64,000 nt of DNA from contig NZ_JAGTIS010000017.1 in the NCBI RefSeq assembly GCF_018704125.1, positions 1 to 64,000 on the forward strand, written 5' to 3'. Position numbers and translations under genes: made by a program. Shown piece after piece: positions 17,050 through 25,752 of this stretch (the stretch's first letter is position 1; each line of letters starts with the position of its first letter). The notes below the pieces were generated by a model that was not told the DNA's origin, did not search any database, and saw nothing but the letters and a program-made list of their open reading frames with translations. The DNA is from Metapseudomonas boanensis. GTDB lineage: Bacteria; Pseudomonadota; Gammaproteobacteria; Pseudomonadales; Pseudomonadaceae.

Positions 17050-18406
17050 TTGTTGGGGGGCATCCTCAAATAAGTGCCGAGGTTCCTTCAGCAGATAGCA
17101 ACCGCCGCGACTTGCGCGGCCCGTTCAACTCGCACGTCCAGATGTTCAGGCCGTTGTCCGGCTTGCGGTGCGGTTGCAGCTTTTCGAAGCGTTTTTGCAC
17201 CCACGTACCAATCGGCGAGCTGATTCTGCTTGGCAAGTGCGGCCATTTGCGGGTGTTCTTGCGAGTAGCGCTGGGACACGCCTGGGCTGACCAGAAAGGC
17301 GGTGTCAGTTACGGCGTTGTATCAACGCCTTGGCGTCATTGATGATGAGCTTGCGGTTCTGGATGCGTTGCTGCAGCCAAGTGATGAAGTGTTCGCCGGA
17401 AGGCAGTTCCTGCAAACGTCCGCTGTCCGAGGAGGACAGGAGGGGGGGGCGGGTGGTGGCGTTGGATTGTCCGCATAAGAGGGCGCGGATGGGTCATCGA
17501 GGGCGATTGCTGGCGATGGTTCAACCGCTGGCGCCGACGCGGGCAACTCGGCATCGGAGGGGCCGATTATTGCCAGCAGGGCGTCAACATTATCGATAGC
17601 CGGTGCTGCCGGTGGAGCAGGTGTGTCGGTTGTTGGTAAGGCATCACCCGTTTCGGTTGTCGGTGTTGTTGGCGCGTTATCATTGGGCTCCAGCTTCATC
17701 ACTACGGTGCCGGTGAACGACGCTGGTTGATCGTCGCCCTCCCAGATCAGGGCGGGGGTAAGTCGTAGCAGCGTGAACGTGTGCGACTAGCCTGCTGCGC
17801 TCGTGATGGTGGCGCGCCAGATGGCCTGCCATCAGCGGTGGGTTGGAACATGCCGTGATCCTGCAGCACGTTGAACACGACGGTATTGTTGGTGGGAATA
17901 CCGTCGATGCCCTGGGCCAGCAGGTGCGCGCGCAGCTTGTTCGACACCGTCTTGCTGACCAACCACAGTGCGTCCTGGGTCAGCCAGCCGTCCGACGCCT
18001 GGGGCTGGTTGAGTTCAGCTCCGCCTTCAGCAGGTAGCGCAGGCCATCGATTAGCTTGCGCTGCAGGGCGCTCCAGTGGGCCGTGCCAAGAGTGCCAGTG
18101 ACTACCGTCGCCGTACTCAACATGCAGGTCGACGGTGATCTTGCCGAGCTCATGCAACAGCGCAGCGTAGGCCGTGGCGGCGGTCCAGGCTTCCGCCTGC
18201 ACGACCTGATCTTCGGGGGTGATACCGGTGGGCAGTAGATACGATTGTCTCAGCTTGAGCGCATACGCCACGATCTCGAGACCGTGGTCCAGCAAGCCGC
18301 CGAGGTAGGCATGGTGGTGGTTATCGGAGGCAGGCAGTTGTTGGACCAGCTCGGCATAGCGTTCCAACGGCGCTAGGTAGAGTGAAGCGAACGGCTTGCC
18401 CGAGAT
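17050..18406 (-). pseudogene. MobH/TraI_2-type ICE relaxase, decayed
   Basis: Three minus-strand frames rebuild a MobH relaxase of PFGI-1/clc-type integrative elements. The first (about 18406 to 17785) reads LAPLERYAELVQQLPASDNH, then the HD-like signature HHAYLGGLLDHGLE and LLHELGKITVDL. After a frameshift, LIWEGDDQPASFTGTVVMKLEPND leads into a Pro/Thr-rich linker. A second shift in an 8-G run near 17443-17450 leads to LPSGEHFITWLQQ and finally YSQEHPQMAALAKQNQLADW, the TraI_2 C-terminal domain. The N-terminus was replaced by the truncated IS3 element at 18400. The gene cannot support transfer. Confidence 0.75.
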
Positions 18407-18785
18407 GCTCACTCAACTGGTCTATCAGCGCATACGATCGAGTTCGTCCGACATCAAGAGAGCGGTAGCCTTTTTTAATATCGCTTTCTCCCGCTCCAGC
18501 CGGTTGAACCGGGCTTCCAGCTCCTGGATCTTCTGCTGCTCAGGCGTCAACGCCTTGCTCTTTGGGGTTACACCCTGGCGCTCCGGCTCGAGCTGCTTCA
18601 CCCAACGGCGCAATGCCGAGTCCACCACTCCTGGGGAACGGCAGGCCTCGATATGGCTGTAGCCTTGATCCAGCACCAAGGCGGCGGCCTCACGCTTGAA
18701 CTCAGCGGAAAACGTACGTCGTTGCTTACTCATCAGACACCTCTCTCACGGCGAGGATTTTCGCCGAAATCGGTGTCCGGGATCA
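18400..18785 (-). mobile_element. truncated IS3-family insertion sequence
   Basis: The outer end begins TGATCCCGGACACCG when read on the minus strand from 18785, then comes a complete orfA. Only about ten codons of orfB (LIDQLSEHLG) remain before the sequence changes abruptly into the relaxase fragment near 18400. The DDE integrase domain and the other inverted repeat are lost, so the element is dead. Confidence 0.75.
18425..18733 (-). CDS. IS3-family transposase OrfA
   Basis: 102 residues. The HTH_Tnp_1 domain begins at residue 7 (TFSAEFKREAAALVLDQGYS) and is followed by a leucine-zipper region (KIQELEARFNRLEREKAILKKATALLMSDE). OrfA binds the IS ends and regulates transposition by OrfAB. 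Because orfB is truncated, this OrfA has no catalytic partner here. Confidence 0.85.
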   Translation of the reverse strand: MSKQRRTFSAEFKREAAALVLDQGYSHIEACRSPGVVDSALRRWVKQLEPERQGVTPKSKALTPEQQKIQELEARFNRLEREKAILKKATALLMSDELDRMR

Positions 18786-18859
18786 GTAGACCACTACATA
18801 GCGCCTCCCGCGGCCTCGTGGGGGAGGGCAGAGGCCGGCAAAGCCCAAGGACTATAAAG

Positions 18860-19321
18860 ATGAATGTAGCTCGCGAGTCATCTACCACCGCCCTGGAAGC
18901 CTTGGCGCAGCGAGCGTTCCAACTACTCTCACCGTCCGGGCATTCAACGGAATCTTTCGCAGTGCCTGGCACCAGTATGTCGCTCAACGAGCTGCTTTAC
19001 GCCGCCCGGCGCGCACCACTTCTTCAGAAACGTCCGATGGTATGTCGCGCGCTGGGCATTTCTGAACGGACTTTGCGCCGCTGGCTGCACGAGCCGTCTG
19101 CGCACTTGAAGCCCGCAAATGGGGAGCGGTTGCTCAGATTGATTGCCATATCCGCCCACGCGGAAATTGTGTTTGATTCCGGTGCTGCAGCAGAACGCTG
19201 GTTCACCGTCCCGGCTATGGGGCTAGACCGCCAGGTCCCCCTGGACATGATCAAAGAGTCCGCCGACTACGAGCAGTTGGCTGCCTTTCTGGTGCGGCTC
19301 GAGTACGGTGTATACCAGTAA
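18860..19321 (+). CDS. orphan MbcA/ParS/Xre (DUF2384) antitoxin-like protein
   Basis: 153 residues from the ATG at 18860. A helix-turn-helix region (MVCRALGISERTLRRWLHEP, about residues 55-74) is followed by the DUF2384 toxin-binding domain (RLIAISAHAEIVFDSGAAAERWF). It ends with LVRLEYGVYQ, as in antitoxins of RES-domain toxins. No RES gene follows: the 185 bases downstream are non-coding and then a phosphatase-type gene begins. It is therefore an orphan or the remains of a toxin-antitoxin pair. Confidence 0.7.
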   Translation: MNVARESSTTALEALAQRAFQLLSPSGHSTESFAVPGTSMSLNELLYAARRAPLLQKRPMVCRALGISERTLRRWLHEPSAHLKPANGERLLRLIAISAHAEIVFDSGAAAERWFTVPAMGLDRQVPLDMIKESADYEQLAAFLVRLEYGVYQ

Positions 19322-19506
19322 GGGTCAGGCTCGCGGGGTACGTTGGCTGCCCTCAGCACGTAGTAGCCAAGGTAGTGGTCGAACCTCCGACGCGGCGCTC
19401 GGTACTTGCGCGTGACGAACGGAGAGCGAGGGTAGGGGAGGCAGCCTTATTAGGAGGCGGCAGCAGCCAACTGCGTCTGGGCGTATAAGATAGTTCCTGC
19501 CTTACC

Positions 19507-20298
19507 TTGCTCGATCAAGTAGTAGCTCAGGTGCTCCAGGCCGGGAAGCGGCTGTCTGCCGAATGGGCCCGAGCCGAGGGGCCGCGCGGTCATGGTGACA
19601 AGGCACCCGTGGACGTGGAGATCGAGCAACAACTGCGTGAAGCGTTATTACAACTATTGCCCTGCGACTTCTGGGGCGAGGAAACCGGGCATGCCCTGAC
19701 CGGAGACTCATGGTGTTGGGTAATCGATCCCAACGACGGCACCAGCGACTTCCTGAAGGGCCGCAAAGGCTCGGCCATCTCGGTCGGGCTCTTAAGAGAC
19801 ACGCTGCCGGTACTGGGTGTTGTCCACGCGCCGGTCACGCCAGATCGTGGAGCTGACTGCATCGCTTGGGCCGAGGGATTGCCGCACCTGCTGCGCAATG
19901 GCCAACCAGTCGTGAATGACCTCCGCCAGCAGCGACTAAGTGGTCTGGCCGTGGTCATGGTGAGTGCGACTGCCGAAGCTAAACCCCAGATAAACGCTGA
20001 GCTCTGTGCACCCGCTCAGTTTCATGCGATGCCAAGTATTGTCTACCGCCTGGCGCGTGTTGCGGCCGGTGACGCGGTTTGCGCAGTCTCGCTGTACCCG
20101 GTGTCTGCCCATGACGTGGTAGCTGGGCATGCCTTGCTGCGTGCCAGTGGCGGAGTACTGCTTGATCAGGATGCCCAGCCAGTCCAGTACCGCACCGAGA
20201 GCGAAATGGCCGTTGTGTCCAATCGCTGCTTCGGTGGTGCGCCGCAAGCCTGCCAAGACTTGCTAAGGCGTGACTGGGAGCGGGTACTGCGATGCTGA
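19507..20298 (+). CDS. inositol monophosphatase/CysQ-family phosphatase
   Basis: 263 residues if the TTG at 19507 is the start; a stop lies seven codons upstream and no ATG precedes the conserved part. Mg-dependent phosphatase motifs are present: GEETG (about residues 58-62) and WVIDPNDGTSDFLKG (about 74-88), which provide the metal ligands, and the C-terminal YPVSAHDVVAGHALLRASGG. Note DPNDGTSDF where the common form is DPLDGTxNF. It may hydrolyse inositol monophosphate or 3'-phosphoadenosine phosphates. It sits in mobile debris with no related gene nearby, so the substrate is open. Confidence 0.7.
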   Translation: MLDQVVAQVLQAGKRLSAEWARAEGPRGHGDKAPVDVEIEQQLREALLQLLPCDFWGEETGHALTGDSWCWVIDPNDGTSDFLKGRKGSAISVGLLRDTLPVLGVVHAPVTPDRGADCIAWAEGLPHLLRNGQPVVNDLRQQRLSGLAVVMVSATAEAKPQINAELCAPAQFHAMPSIVYRLARVAAGDAVCAVSLYPVSAHDVVAGHALLRASGGVLLDQDAQPVQYRTESEMAVVSNRCFGGAPQACQDLLRRDWERVLRC

Positions 20299-20454
20299 GT
20301 CTTAAATTGCCTTCCAGTGCCAGTGTTGAGTGCCACGTTGCGTTCCAAAAACAGGAAAACACTGGGTCATAAGCGGCCAAAAGTGCCACATTGCTTTCCC
20401 CGCAAGAGTTGGGTGCGCTAACAGAAATGAAACCGGTATGTTCTACCAAATATC

Positions 20455-20775
20455 CTATTTACCATAATATACATTATGCGAAGCCAGTGGCGCGGACCGG
20501 CTGGTGAGCATCACCCGATCCTGCATCCAGCCACCGCTGGCCTGCGGATCGGGTGTGTCAGGTGCGTTGTAACCACCATCAGAACGCCACTGGCCGTTCT
20601 TAGGTTGGAATCCTTTCTTCACGTAGCGCACCGATGCGCCAGAAGCCCGACAGAGGCGGATCGACCCTAGTGCGGCCGGCAGCATGTCCTCAGGCCATGG
20701 GTTGACCTCTAGGGCGATGAAGCTTGCTCGTGGGCACTCGTCTCCACGATATCAGCCTCGGGCGCCATCTTGTTC
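20455..20775 (-). pseudogene. broken frame ending in the dif-like site
   Basis: From about 20758 on the minus strand, an open frame without a clear start reads GDECPRASFIALEVNPWPED, then GASVRYVKKGFQPKNGQWRS, and ends LASHNVYYGK, inside the dif-like site. I recognise no family. Its position between the Zot-like frame and the attachment site suggests the tail of a phage gene or its 3' neighbour. Confidence 0.3.
20457..20484 (-). other. dif-like XerCD recombination site
   Basis: Read on the minus strand: XerC-type arm TTCGCATAA, 6-bp centre TGTATA, XerD-type arm TTATGGTAAAT. Compared from memory with the E. coli dif 28-mer it differs at three positions, and with the Pseudomonas form at about two, one of them a G for T in the XerD arm. 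Either this is the chromosomal dif site near the replication terminus, or it is the attachment site of an element that uses host XerCD. The flanking phage-like frames suit the second reading but do not exclude the first. Confidence 0.7.
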
Positions 20776-21038
20776 TAGATGTAGTCATAACCCAGCCACC
20801 CGCCGCCGATGAGCGCCAAAGGCGACAGCACGAGCACCGCGAGCATCTGCCAGCTCGCCGATATGTTGGCCCGCTTATCCATCACCTGCTCGTCGCCAGC
20901 GTTCAAGACCTCAGATTCGCTCTGCGTGGCGGACCTGTAGAACTGATAGACAAACTCCTTGTAGGTCGAAATGGGCTCCCGAATCTTCAGCTTTGCCGGA
21001 AGATTGGCCCCAGCCGGACACCCGCTATAAATCTTCAT
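20775..21038 (-). CDS. possible Zot-like filamentous phage protein, fragment
   Basis: 87 residues. The middle (STYKEFVYQFYRSATQSESE) followed by charged residues and one membrane helix (WQMLAVLVLSPLALIGGGWL, about residues 63-82) has the layout of the end of the cytoplasmic ATPase domain and the membrane anchor of Zot/pI assembly proteins of filamentous phages. The Walker A/B part is not present upstream. The assignment rests on layout and the nearby dif-like site, so it is weak. Confidence 0.3.
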   Translation of the reverse strand: MKIYSGCPAGANLPAKLKIREPISTYKEFVYQFYRSATQSESEVLNAGDEQVMDKRANISASWQMLAVLVLSPLALIGGGWLGYDYI

Positions 21039-21152
21039 TGTGAAGCGCTAATAGTTGATCTTTTGATCGCTTGGCCAGCGCCGCCAGATTTCGTCTAGTA
21101 CGAGAACCACACCGTTGGGGATGCGATTCCGCTGACAAGGCTCTCATCTCGA

Positions 21153-22115
21153 CTAAGTCGATCGGAGCAAGGTGGATGTCATTGTCAGCGACTCACCGAG
21201 CTGCTGCCCCGGAAAGTGCACTACTGCTTCGACATAGCGCAGTGCCGGCTTGGCATCGCGCCAACCGACATAGTCCATCAGGGCCTTCTGGTCCCAACCA
21301 CTGCGCGTGGCCCAGGTGGCAAAGCCGCGGCGCAAGGAGTGGCTGCTGTACAAGTCGGCCGGCAGCCCTGCCCCTTGCAACACCGCGCGCAGCAGCGGGA
21401 TGACGCTGTGTGGGTGCAGTGCCTGCTCGCTCAGATGGCCCCAGCGGTCGATGCTGCGGAATACCGGCCCGCAGGCAATGCCGGCGACGCTGATCCAGTC
21501 GCTATAGGCCTGTACCGGACACAGCCGCGCCAAGGCAGGCGCCTGGTAGGTCTGGCCCTGGTTGTCGCGATCGCCCTTGCTCCAGGGCAGGAAGAACTGC
21601 ATGCCCTCCCCCGGTCGCACCTGGATGTGCTCCACCTGCAGGCGGCACAGCTCATCACTGCGAAAGGCGCGCCAGAAACCGATCAGCAGCAGCGCAGCAG
21701 CTGCGGCAGATCCCCTTCGCCACGCGCCGCCGCCCCGATGCGCTCCAACCACGCAACGCACTGTTCCAGTTCGCGCAGCTGCAGCGGCTCGGCCTGCTTC
21801 TCCGGTTTCGGGTGCGCTGACATGCCACTGCGCCAGGGCGGCCAGGCGCAACTTCAGCGTGCTGCTCGCCAGGCTGCCGGCATGGTCCACCAGGTAACTC
21901 ACGATGGCGTCGCTGGTGGCCGGCAGGAAGCCGCCCCAGCTCACCTCGAAGTGCTCGATCGCCTGCTGGTAGCTGCGCCGGGTATTAGCGCGGGTGCCCG
22001 CTTGCAGGTAGCGCTCGACTTGCTGATTCACCGCCCCTCCCCGCCCTGACGTACCGGCTTTCGACTCCAATTCGCTCAAAAACCGGCCTGACCTTGGATA
22101 ATTCGTGATTATCAA
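21153..22115 (-). CDS. tnpS: TnpS-like tyrosine recombinase, central segment out of frame
   Basis: 320-residue open frame. The N-terminal SAM-like domain (RYLQAGTRANTRRSYQQAIEHF) and the C-terminal catalytic domain (FWRAFRSDELCRL, HSLRRGFATWATRSG, DYVGWRDAKPALRYVEAV with the Tyr nucleophile) match TnpS cointegrate resolvases of Tn4651-type Tn3 transposons. Between about 21850 and 21700 the encoded text is nonsense (PETGEAGRAAAAARTG). The +1 frame there carries the expected family sequence (PEKQAEPLQLRELEQCVAWL). Two compensating indels, plus about 25 missing residues, have therefore scrambled the centre without a stop. It is probably inactive. Partner gene tnpT is divergent. Confidence 0.65.
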   Translation of the reverse strand: MIITNYPRSGRFLSELESKAGTSGRGGAVNQQVERYLQAGTRANTRRSYQQAIEHFEVSWGGFLPATSDAIVSYLVDHAGSLASSTLKLRLAALAQWHVSAPETGEAGRAAAAARTGTVRCVVGAHRGGGAWRRGSAAAAALLLIGFWRAFRSDELCRLQVEHIQVRPGEGMQFFLPWSKGDRDNQGQTYQAPALARLCPVQAYSDWISVAGIACGPVFRSIDRWGHLSEQALHPHSVIPLLRAVLQGAGLPADLYSSHSLRRGFATWATRSGWDQKALMDYVGWRDAKPALRYVEAVVHFPGQQLGESLTMTSTLLRST

Positions 22116-22210
22116 ATATTAACTCATGGTTGATTTAGCGTGAAACAGTCGCGAATAATATACTGTAATTGCATAGTATGTATCACAGTACGTAATTGTA
22201 GGGGGCCAAT
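22116..22210. other. probable resolution site between tnpS and tnpT
   Basis: This 95-base AT-rich spacer contains inverted motifs, notably TACTGT ... ACAGTA (about 22161-22194) around AATTGCATAGTATGTATC. In Tn4651-like elements the core recombination site for TnpS and TnpT lies in this divergent spacer, which also holds both promoters. Confidence 0.5.
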
Positions 22211-23140
22211 ATGGCGCGTGGTGGTATCAACAAGGCCGTAGTGCAAAAAGCCCGCACCGCTATCCTCGCCCGCGGTGAGCACCCGAGCATCGACGCGGTG
22301 CGCATCGAACTCGGCAACACTGGGTCGAAAACCACCATTCACCGCTACCTGAAGGAATTGGACGCCGCCGAGCAGGGCCAAGGCGGGGCGGTCTTCACAC
22401 TTAGCGAGCAGCTCAGTCATCTGGTGGGGCAGCTCGCCGATCAGCTCCAGGACGAAGCCCAGGCTGCGGTGGCTGGAGAACGCGAGCAATTGGCCCGTGA
22501 ACGTCAGGGGTATCTGGCACAGGTTCGCGAGGCTGAGAGCCGTATTCAGCAGCTCGAAGGTCACACCACTAGCCTTGCCGAGCAGCTACAAGCGCTGCAG
22601 GCCGCCCAGCAGGAGGCGCAGCAGCTGCGCCAACAGACCGAGGTCGAGAACGCCCGGCTGCTGCAGGCCAACCGCGACCTGGAAGCGCGCGTTCAGGATC
22701 GCGACGAACAGATCCGTTCGCTGGAAAATAAGCATCAACACGCCCGCGAGGCCTTGGAGCACTATCGCCAGGCGAGCAAGGAACAGCGCGAGCAGGAGCA
22801 ACGCCGGCATGAAACCCAGACGCAACAGCTGCAACTGGAGCTGCGTCAGCTGCGGCAGACGTTGATCGTCAAGCAGGACGAGCTGACTCAGCTGAACCGT
22901 GACAATGCGCGCCTGCACACCGAGGCCCGACAGCACCAGAAGGAGCAGCACAGCCAACAGCGTCTTCTGGAGCAGAAATCCCAGGAACTGGCAGCCCTGC
23001 AGAGTCAGCTCAGCACCGAGAAAACCGCAAATATGCTCCTCGAGCAACGCCATCAGGACCTGCAGAAGAAGCTAAAGAGCGTCAACAGATCCAAGGCCAG
23101 GCAGCAGGCAGCAGCAACGCCAGTTCACCGAAATGAATAG
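22211..23140 (+). CDS. tnpT: TnpT-like / KfrA-type coiled-coil DNA-binding protein
   Basis: 309 residues. Residues 1-55 are a KfrA N-terminal DNA-binding domain (INKAVVQKARTAILARGEHP, SKTTIHRYLKELD). Residues about 75-295 are one long coiled coil rich in Gln, Glu, Arg and Leu (RQQTEVENARLLQANRDLEA). TnpT proteins bind the resolution site and assist TnpS. KfrA proteins of plasmids share the same design. Being divergent from the TnpS-like gene with a short AT-rich spacer favours TnpT. No Tn3-type tnpA or terminal 38-bp repeat was found nearby. Confidence 0.7.
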   Translation: MARGGINKAVVQKARTAILARGEHPSIDAVRIELGNTGSKTTIHRYLKELDAAEQGQGGAVFTLSEQLSHLVGQLADQLQDEAQAAVAGEREQLARERQGYLAQVREAESRIQQLEGHTTSLAEQLQALQAAQQEAQQLRQQTEVENARLLQANRDLEARVQDRDEQIRSLENKHQHAREALEHYRQASKEQREQEQRRHETQTQQLQLELRQLRQTLIVKQDELTQLNRDNARLHTEARQHQKEQHSQQRLLEQKSQELAALQSQLSTEKTANMLLEQRHQDLQKKLKSVNRSKARQQAAATPVHRNE

Positions 23141-23395
23141 TGAATATAATTGGCAGCGCGCACCTGCCACTCGAACTCGGACTATCTATTTCTTAGGCAT
23201 CGCTCACGCGCTCGCCTCGATTTGCCCTTACTCGGCCCCACACGTGGACACTGACGCGCGCATCTGTCTTTTCCCGCACGCTTCTGCTTCTGGTCGGGCA
23301 TGGATCAGGCCAACGCCAGAAACCGATCGCCAAAGCCCGCCACTTCGGTGACAGTGCCAGGTCCGTCAATTACAATTTGATTAACATCCCTCAAA

Positions 23396-23602
23396 TTGAA
23401 TGAGCAGGTATCTGTGGAAAGCAAGACTGCGCGACTTACCGTACTCATCGACCCCCACAAGAAGAAAGCGTTCGAGGAGCTGTGCGCAGCACAAGACCTG
23501 ACGCCTTCGCAGGTGGTGCGACAACTGATCCGCGAGTACCTGGACAATCATGGCGTCACTTACGTCACCAAGAGCAAGCTGGCTAACAACACCAAAGCAT
23601 GA
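23396..23602 (+). CDS. small ribbon-helix-helix (CopG/Arc-type) protein
   Basis: 68 residues from a TTG at 23396; a GTG at 23414 would give 62. The beta strand TARLTVLID and helices KKKAFEELCAAQ and TPSQVVRQLIREYLDNH form a standard ribbon-helix-helix DNA-binding fold. It may repress its own promoter or the SulP gene that converges on it. No toxin gene adjoins it. Confidence 0.6.
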   Translation: MNEQVSVESKTARLTVLIDPHKKKAFEELCAAQDLTPSQVVRQLIREYLDNHGVTYVTKSKLANNTKA

Positions 23603-23676
23603 CGCCGCAAGGGAGTTGGCCAATTTCGGGCCAACTGACCTCACCCAAATCAAGAGCTTGAGTGTTGTCCGGGGGC

Positions 23677-25317
23677 CTACGACGCCCCATTGGACGCGAG
23701 TGCAGCAGCAAAATCGTCGTGGTAGTGCTCCGTACCGATGGCTTGCAGAACACCCGCCCTATCGAGCTTGCTCAGTACCTTCCGGTTCGCCTCGCATAAT
23801 TTCACTACGATACGCCGCTTATGTAGCTGTTGGATGACCTCCTCCAGCGTCTGCAGGCCGGTGATGTCCATAAACGGCACTCGCTTTAGGCGGATGACCA
23901 ACATGCGCGGATCGGTGTGAGTCTGCGCCAGCACACGCTCAAAGGTTTCTGCCGCGCCAAAGAACAGCGGACCCTCGATCGTATATACCAACACTCCAGG
24001 CGGCAGTCGGGTTTGCCCATTGACGCGCAGTTCATTTTCCAACTCCTCCTCGACGACCTGTTGCACCTCGACCGAAGAGGCCATGCGCCGCATGAACTGC
24101 AACATGGCCAGGATGACTCCGATGTTCACCGCGATCACCAGGTCGCTGAACACGGTCAGGCTGAAGGTAACAAGCAGGATCGCCACATCAGCGAGCGGTG
24201 CACGCTGCACCATTCGTATGAAGTGTTTCACTTCGCTCATGTTGTACGCGACGACAAACAGGATAGCGGCCAGCGCGCACAGCGGAATGTTCGAAGCCCA
24301 AGGCGCCAGGAACAGAATGATCAGCAGCAGGGTCAGGGCATGCGTAATCCCGGCCAATGGTCCGGTGGCACCGTTTCGGATATTGGTGGCAGTACGGGCA
24401 ATAGCGCCAGTGGCGGCGAATCCACCGAACAACGGCACGACAAAATTCGCGACGCCTTGCCCGATGAGCTCCTGATTGGAATCGTGCTTGGTGCCCGCCA
24501 TGCCATCGGCCACCACCGCGGAAAGCAGTGACTCGATAGCGCCCAGCATGGCAATGGCGAATGCTGGGCCAATCAGTTCGATGACGCGAGGCAGCGCGAT
24601 ATCAGGCAAGGCAAGTTCGGGCAGCCCTTGGGGAATTCCACCGAAAGCACTGCCGATTGTCGCCACTCCCTCGAAATGGAATGCCGACTGGACGGCCGTG
24701 GCAAAGACCATCGCCACTAGTGGGCCTGGCACCCTCTTCAGCCCCGGCAGCTTGGGGGCCGCAATGATCAAGGCAAGACTGCCTACCGCGAGCAAGGTAG
24801 TGGCCACATGCAAATTCGGTAGCGCCTGCACCAGGTGCACGAGCTTCTCATGGAAGTGCTCGCCGATGATGTTGGGGATGCCAAAGAAGTCCTTCCACTG
24901 CCCCACCCAGATGATCACCCCGATCCCTGCGGTAAAGCCGACGATCACCGGGTCGGGGATGAACTTGATGATGGCACCGAGTCGAGTGACTCCCAGAAGA
25001 AACAAGATGACGCCCGCCATCATGGTGGCGAGTTGCAGACCATCCACACCGTACTTCGCTGTTACCCCAGCCAGGATGACGATGAAGGCTCCGGTTGGCC
25101 CAGCGATCTGCAAACGGCTTCCTCCCAGGAGCGATACCAGTACGCCACCAATGATGGCCGTATAGATGCCCTGCTCCGGCTTGACTCCTGAGGCGATGGC
25201 GAACGCCATGGCCAAGGGCAATGCCACGATGCCCACTATCACCCCGGAAACCAGGTTACGCCCCCAGTGCGCCCGGCCAAACAACCCCGCAATCCACGCT
25301 TCACGTACGGCAATCAT
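23677..25317 (-). CDS. SulP-family anion transporter with STAS domain
   Basis: 546 residues. About 11-12 membrane segments from residue 20 to 410 contain the SulP signature region (MAFAIASGVKPEQGIYTAII near 40-59) and GSRLQIAGPTGAFIVILAG. A cytoplasmic STAS domain follows (about 440-545: VLVYTIEGPLFFGAAETFER, PFMDITGLQTLEEVI). SulP proteins carry sulfate, bicarbonate or dicarboxylates. No carbonic anhydrase or sulfur gene is adjacent, so the anion is undecided. It lies among mobile-element remnants and may be cargo. Confidence 0.85.
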   Translation of the reverse strand: MIAVREAWIAGLFGRAHWGRNLVSGVIVGIVALPLAMAFAIASGVKPEQGIYTAIIGGVLVSLLGGSRLQIAGPTGAFIVILAGVTAKYGVDGLQLATMMAGVILFLLGVTRLGAIIKFIPDPVIVGFTAGIGVIIWVGQWKDFFGIPNIIGEHFHEKLVHLVQALPNLHVATTLLAVGSLALIIAAPKLPGLKRVPGPLVAMVFATAVQSAFHFEGVATIGSAFGGIPQGLPELALPDIALPRVIELIGPAFAIAMLGAIESLLSAVVADGMAGTKHDSNQELIGQGVANFVVPLFGGFAATGAIARTATNIRNGATGPLAGITHALTLLLIILFLAPWASNIPLCALAAILFVVAYNMSEVKHFIRMVQRAPLADVAILLVTFSLTVFSDLVIAVNIGVILAMLQFMRRMASSVEVQQVVEEELENELRVNGQTRLPPGVLVYTIEGPLFFGAAETFERVLAQTHTDPRMLVIRLKRVPFMDITGLQTLEEVIQQLHKRRIVVKLCEANRKVLSKLDRAGVLQAIGTEHYHDDFAAALASNGAS

Positions 25318-25494
25318 GACTAGCTCCTGTATCGGCGCATGTGCATAATATTAACATCTTGTGATAATGGTAAATGTCTCCCCTCCAGCTTCTGTCGGGC
25401 GAGGCATCGATGCTGATCAAATGCCGAGATGCTGCCGAGATAGCACTCGTTTTGAGTAGAGGCGCGCGAGCGCGCATGCAGCGTGGTGACTCAG

Positions 25495-25725
25495 ATGAAT
25501 CGTAATGATGTGAAACTCAGGCATGCCGAAGGCATTTCCTTCGACACCCATGTAATCGCGAACCCTACCAACACCAAAGAGTGGATCGTGTTCTTCAAGA
25601 AAGACGCGGGACGAAGCTATTTCCTGGTCGATGAGCGTGAGGAGGTCGAATCCTTTGCGAATCTGGATGACCTGATCCATGAACTCCGCGACCTTGGAAT
25701 AAAGAATGCCGAAATCCATTTCTGA
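25495..25725 (+). CDS. small conserved-looking protein of an integrative element
   Basis: 76 residues from the ATG at 25495; a GTG at 25483 would add four. It is acidic and soluble with alternating strands (EWIVFFKKDAGRSYFLVDER) and a C-terminal helix (LDDLIHELRDLG). No function is recognised. It is followed 27 bases later by another small gene on the same strand. This arrangement is like accessory genes of PFGI-1/SPI-7 type ICEs, which fits the relaxase remnant. Confidence 0.5.
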   Translation: MNRNDVKLRHAEGISFDTHVIANPTNTKEWIVFFKKDAGRSYFLVDEREEVESFANLDDLIHELRDLGIKNAEIHF

Positions 25726-25752
25726 CCACTGAATGGCCCTGGAGACACGAAC

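Noticed and set aside
17443..17450. eight-G run as a phase-variation switch
   Set aside because: The surrounding relaxase has a second frameshift and no N-terminus, so a switch could not restore a working protein.
25345..25375. second dif-like site upstream of the SulP gene
   Set aside because: GCATAAT and ATAATGGTAAAT are both present, but the spacing is wrong for a XerCD site; probably chance in an AT-rich promoter.
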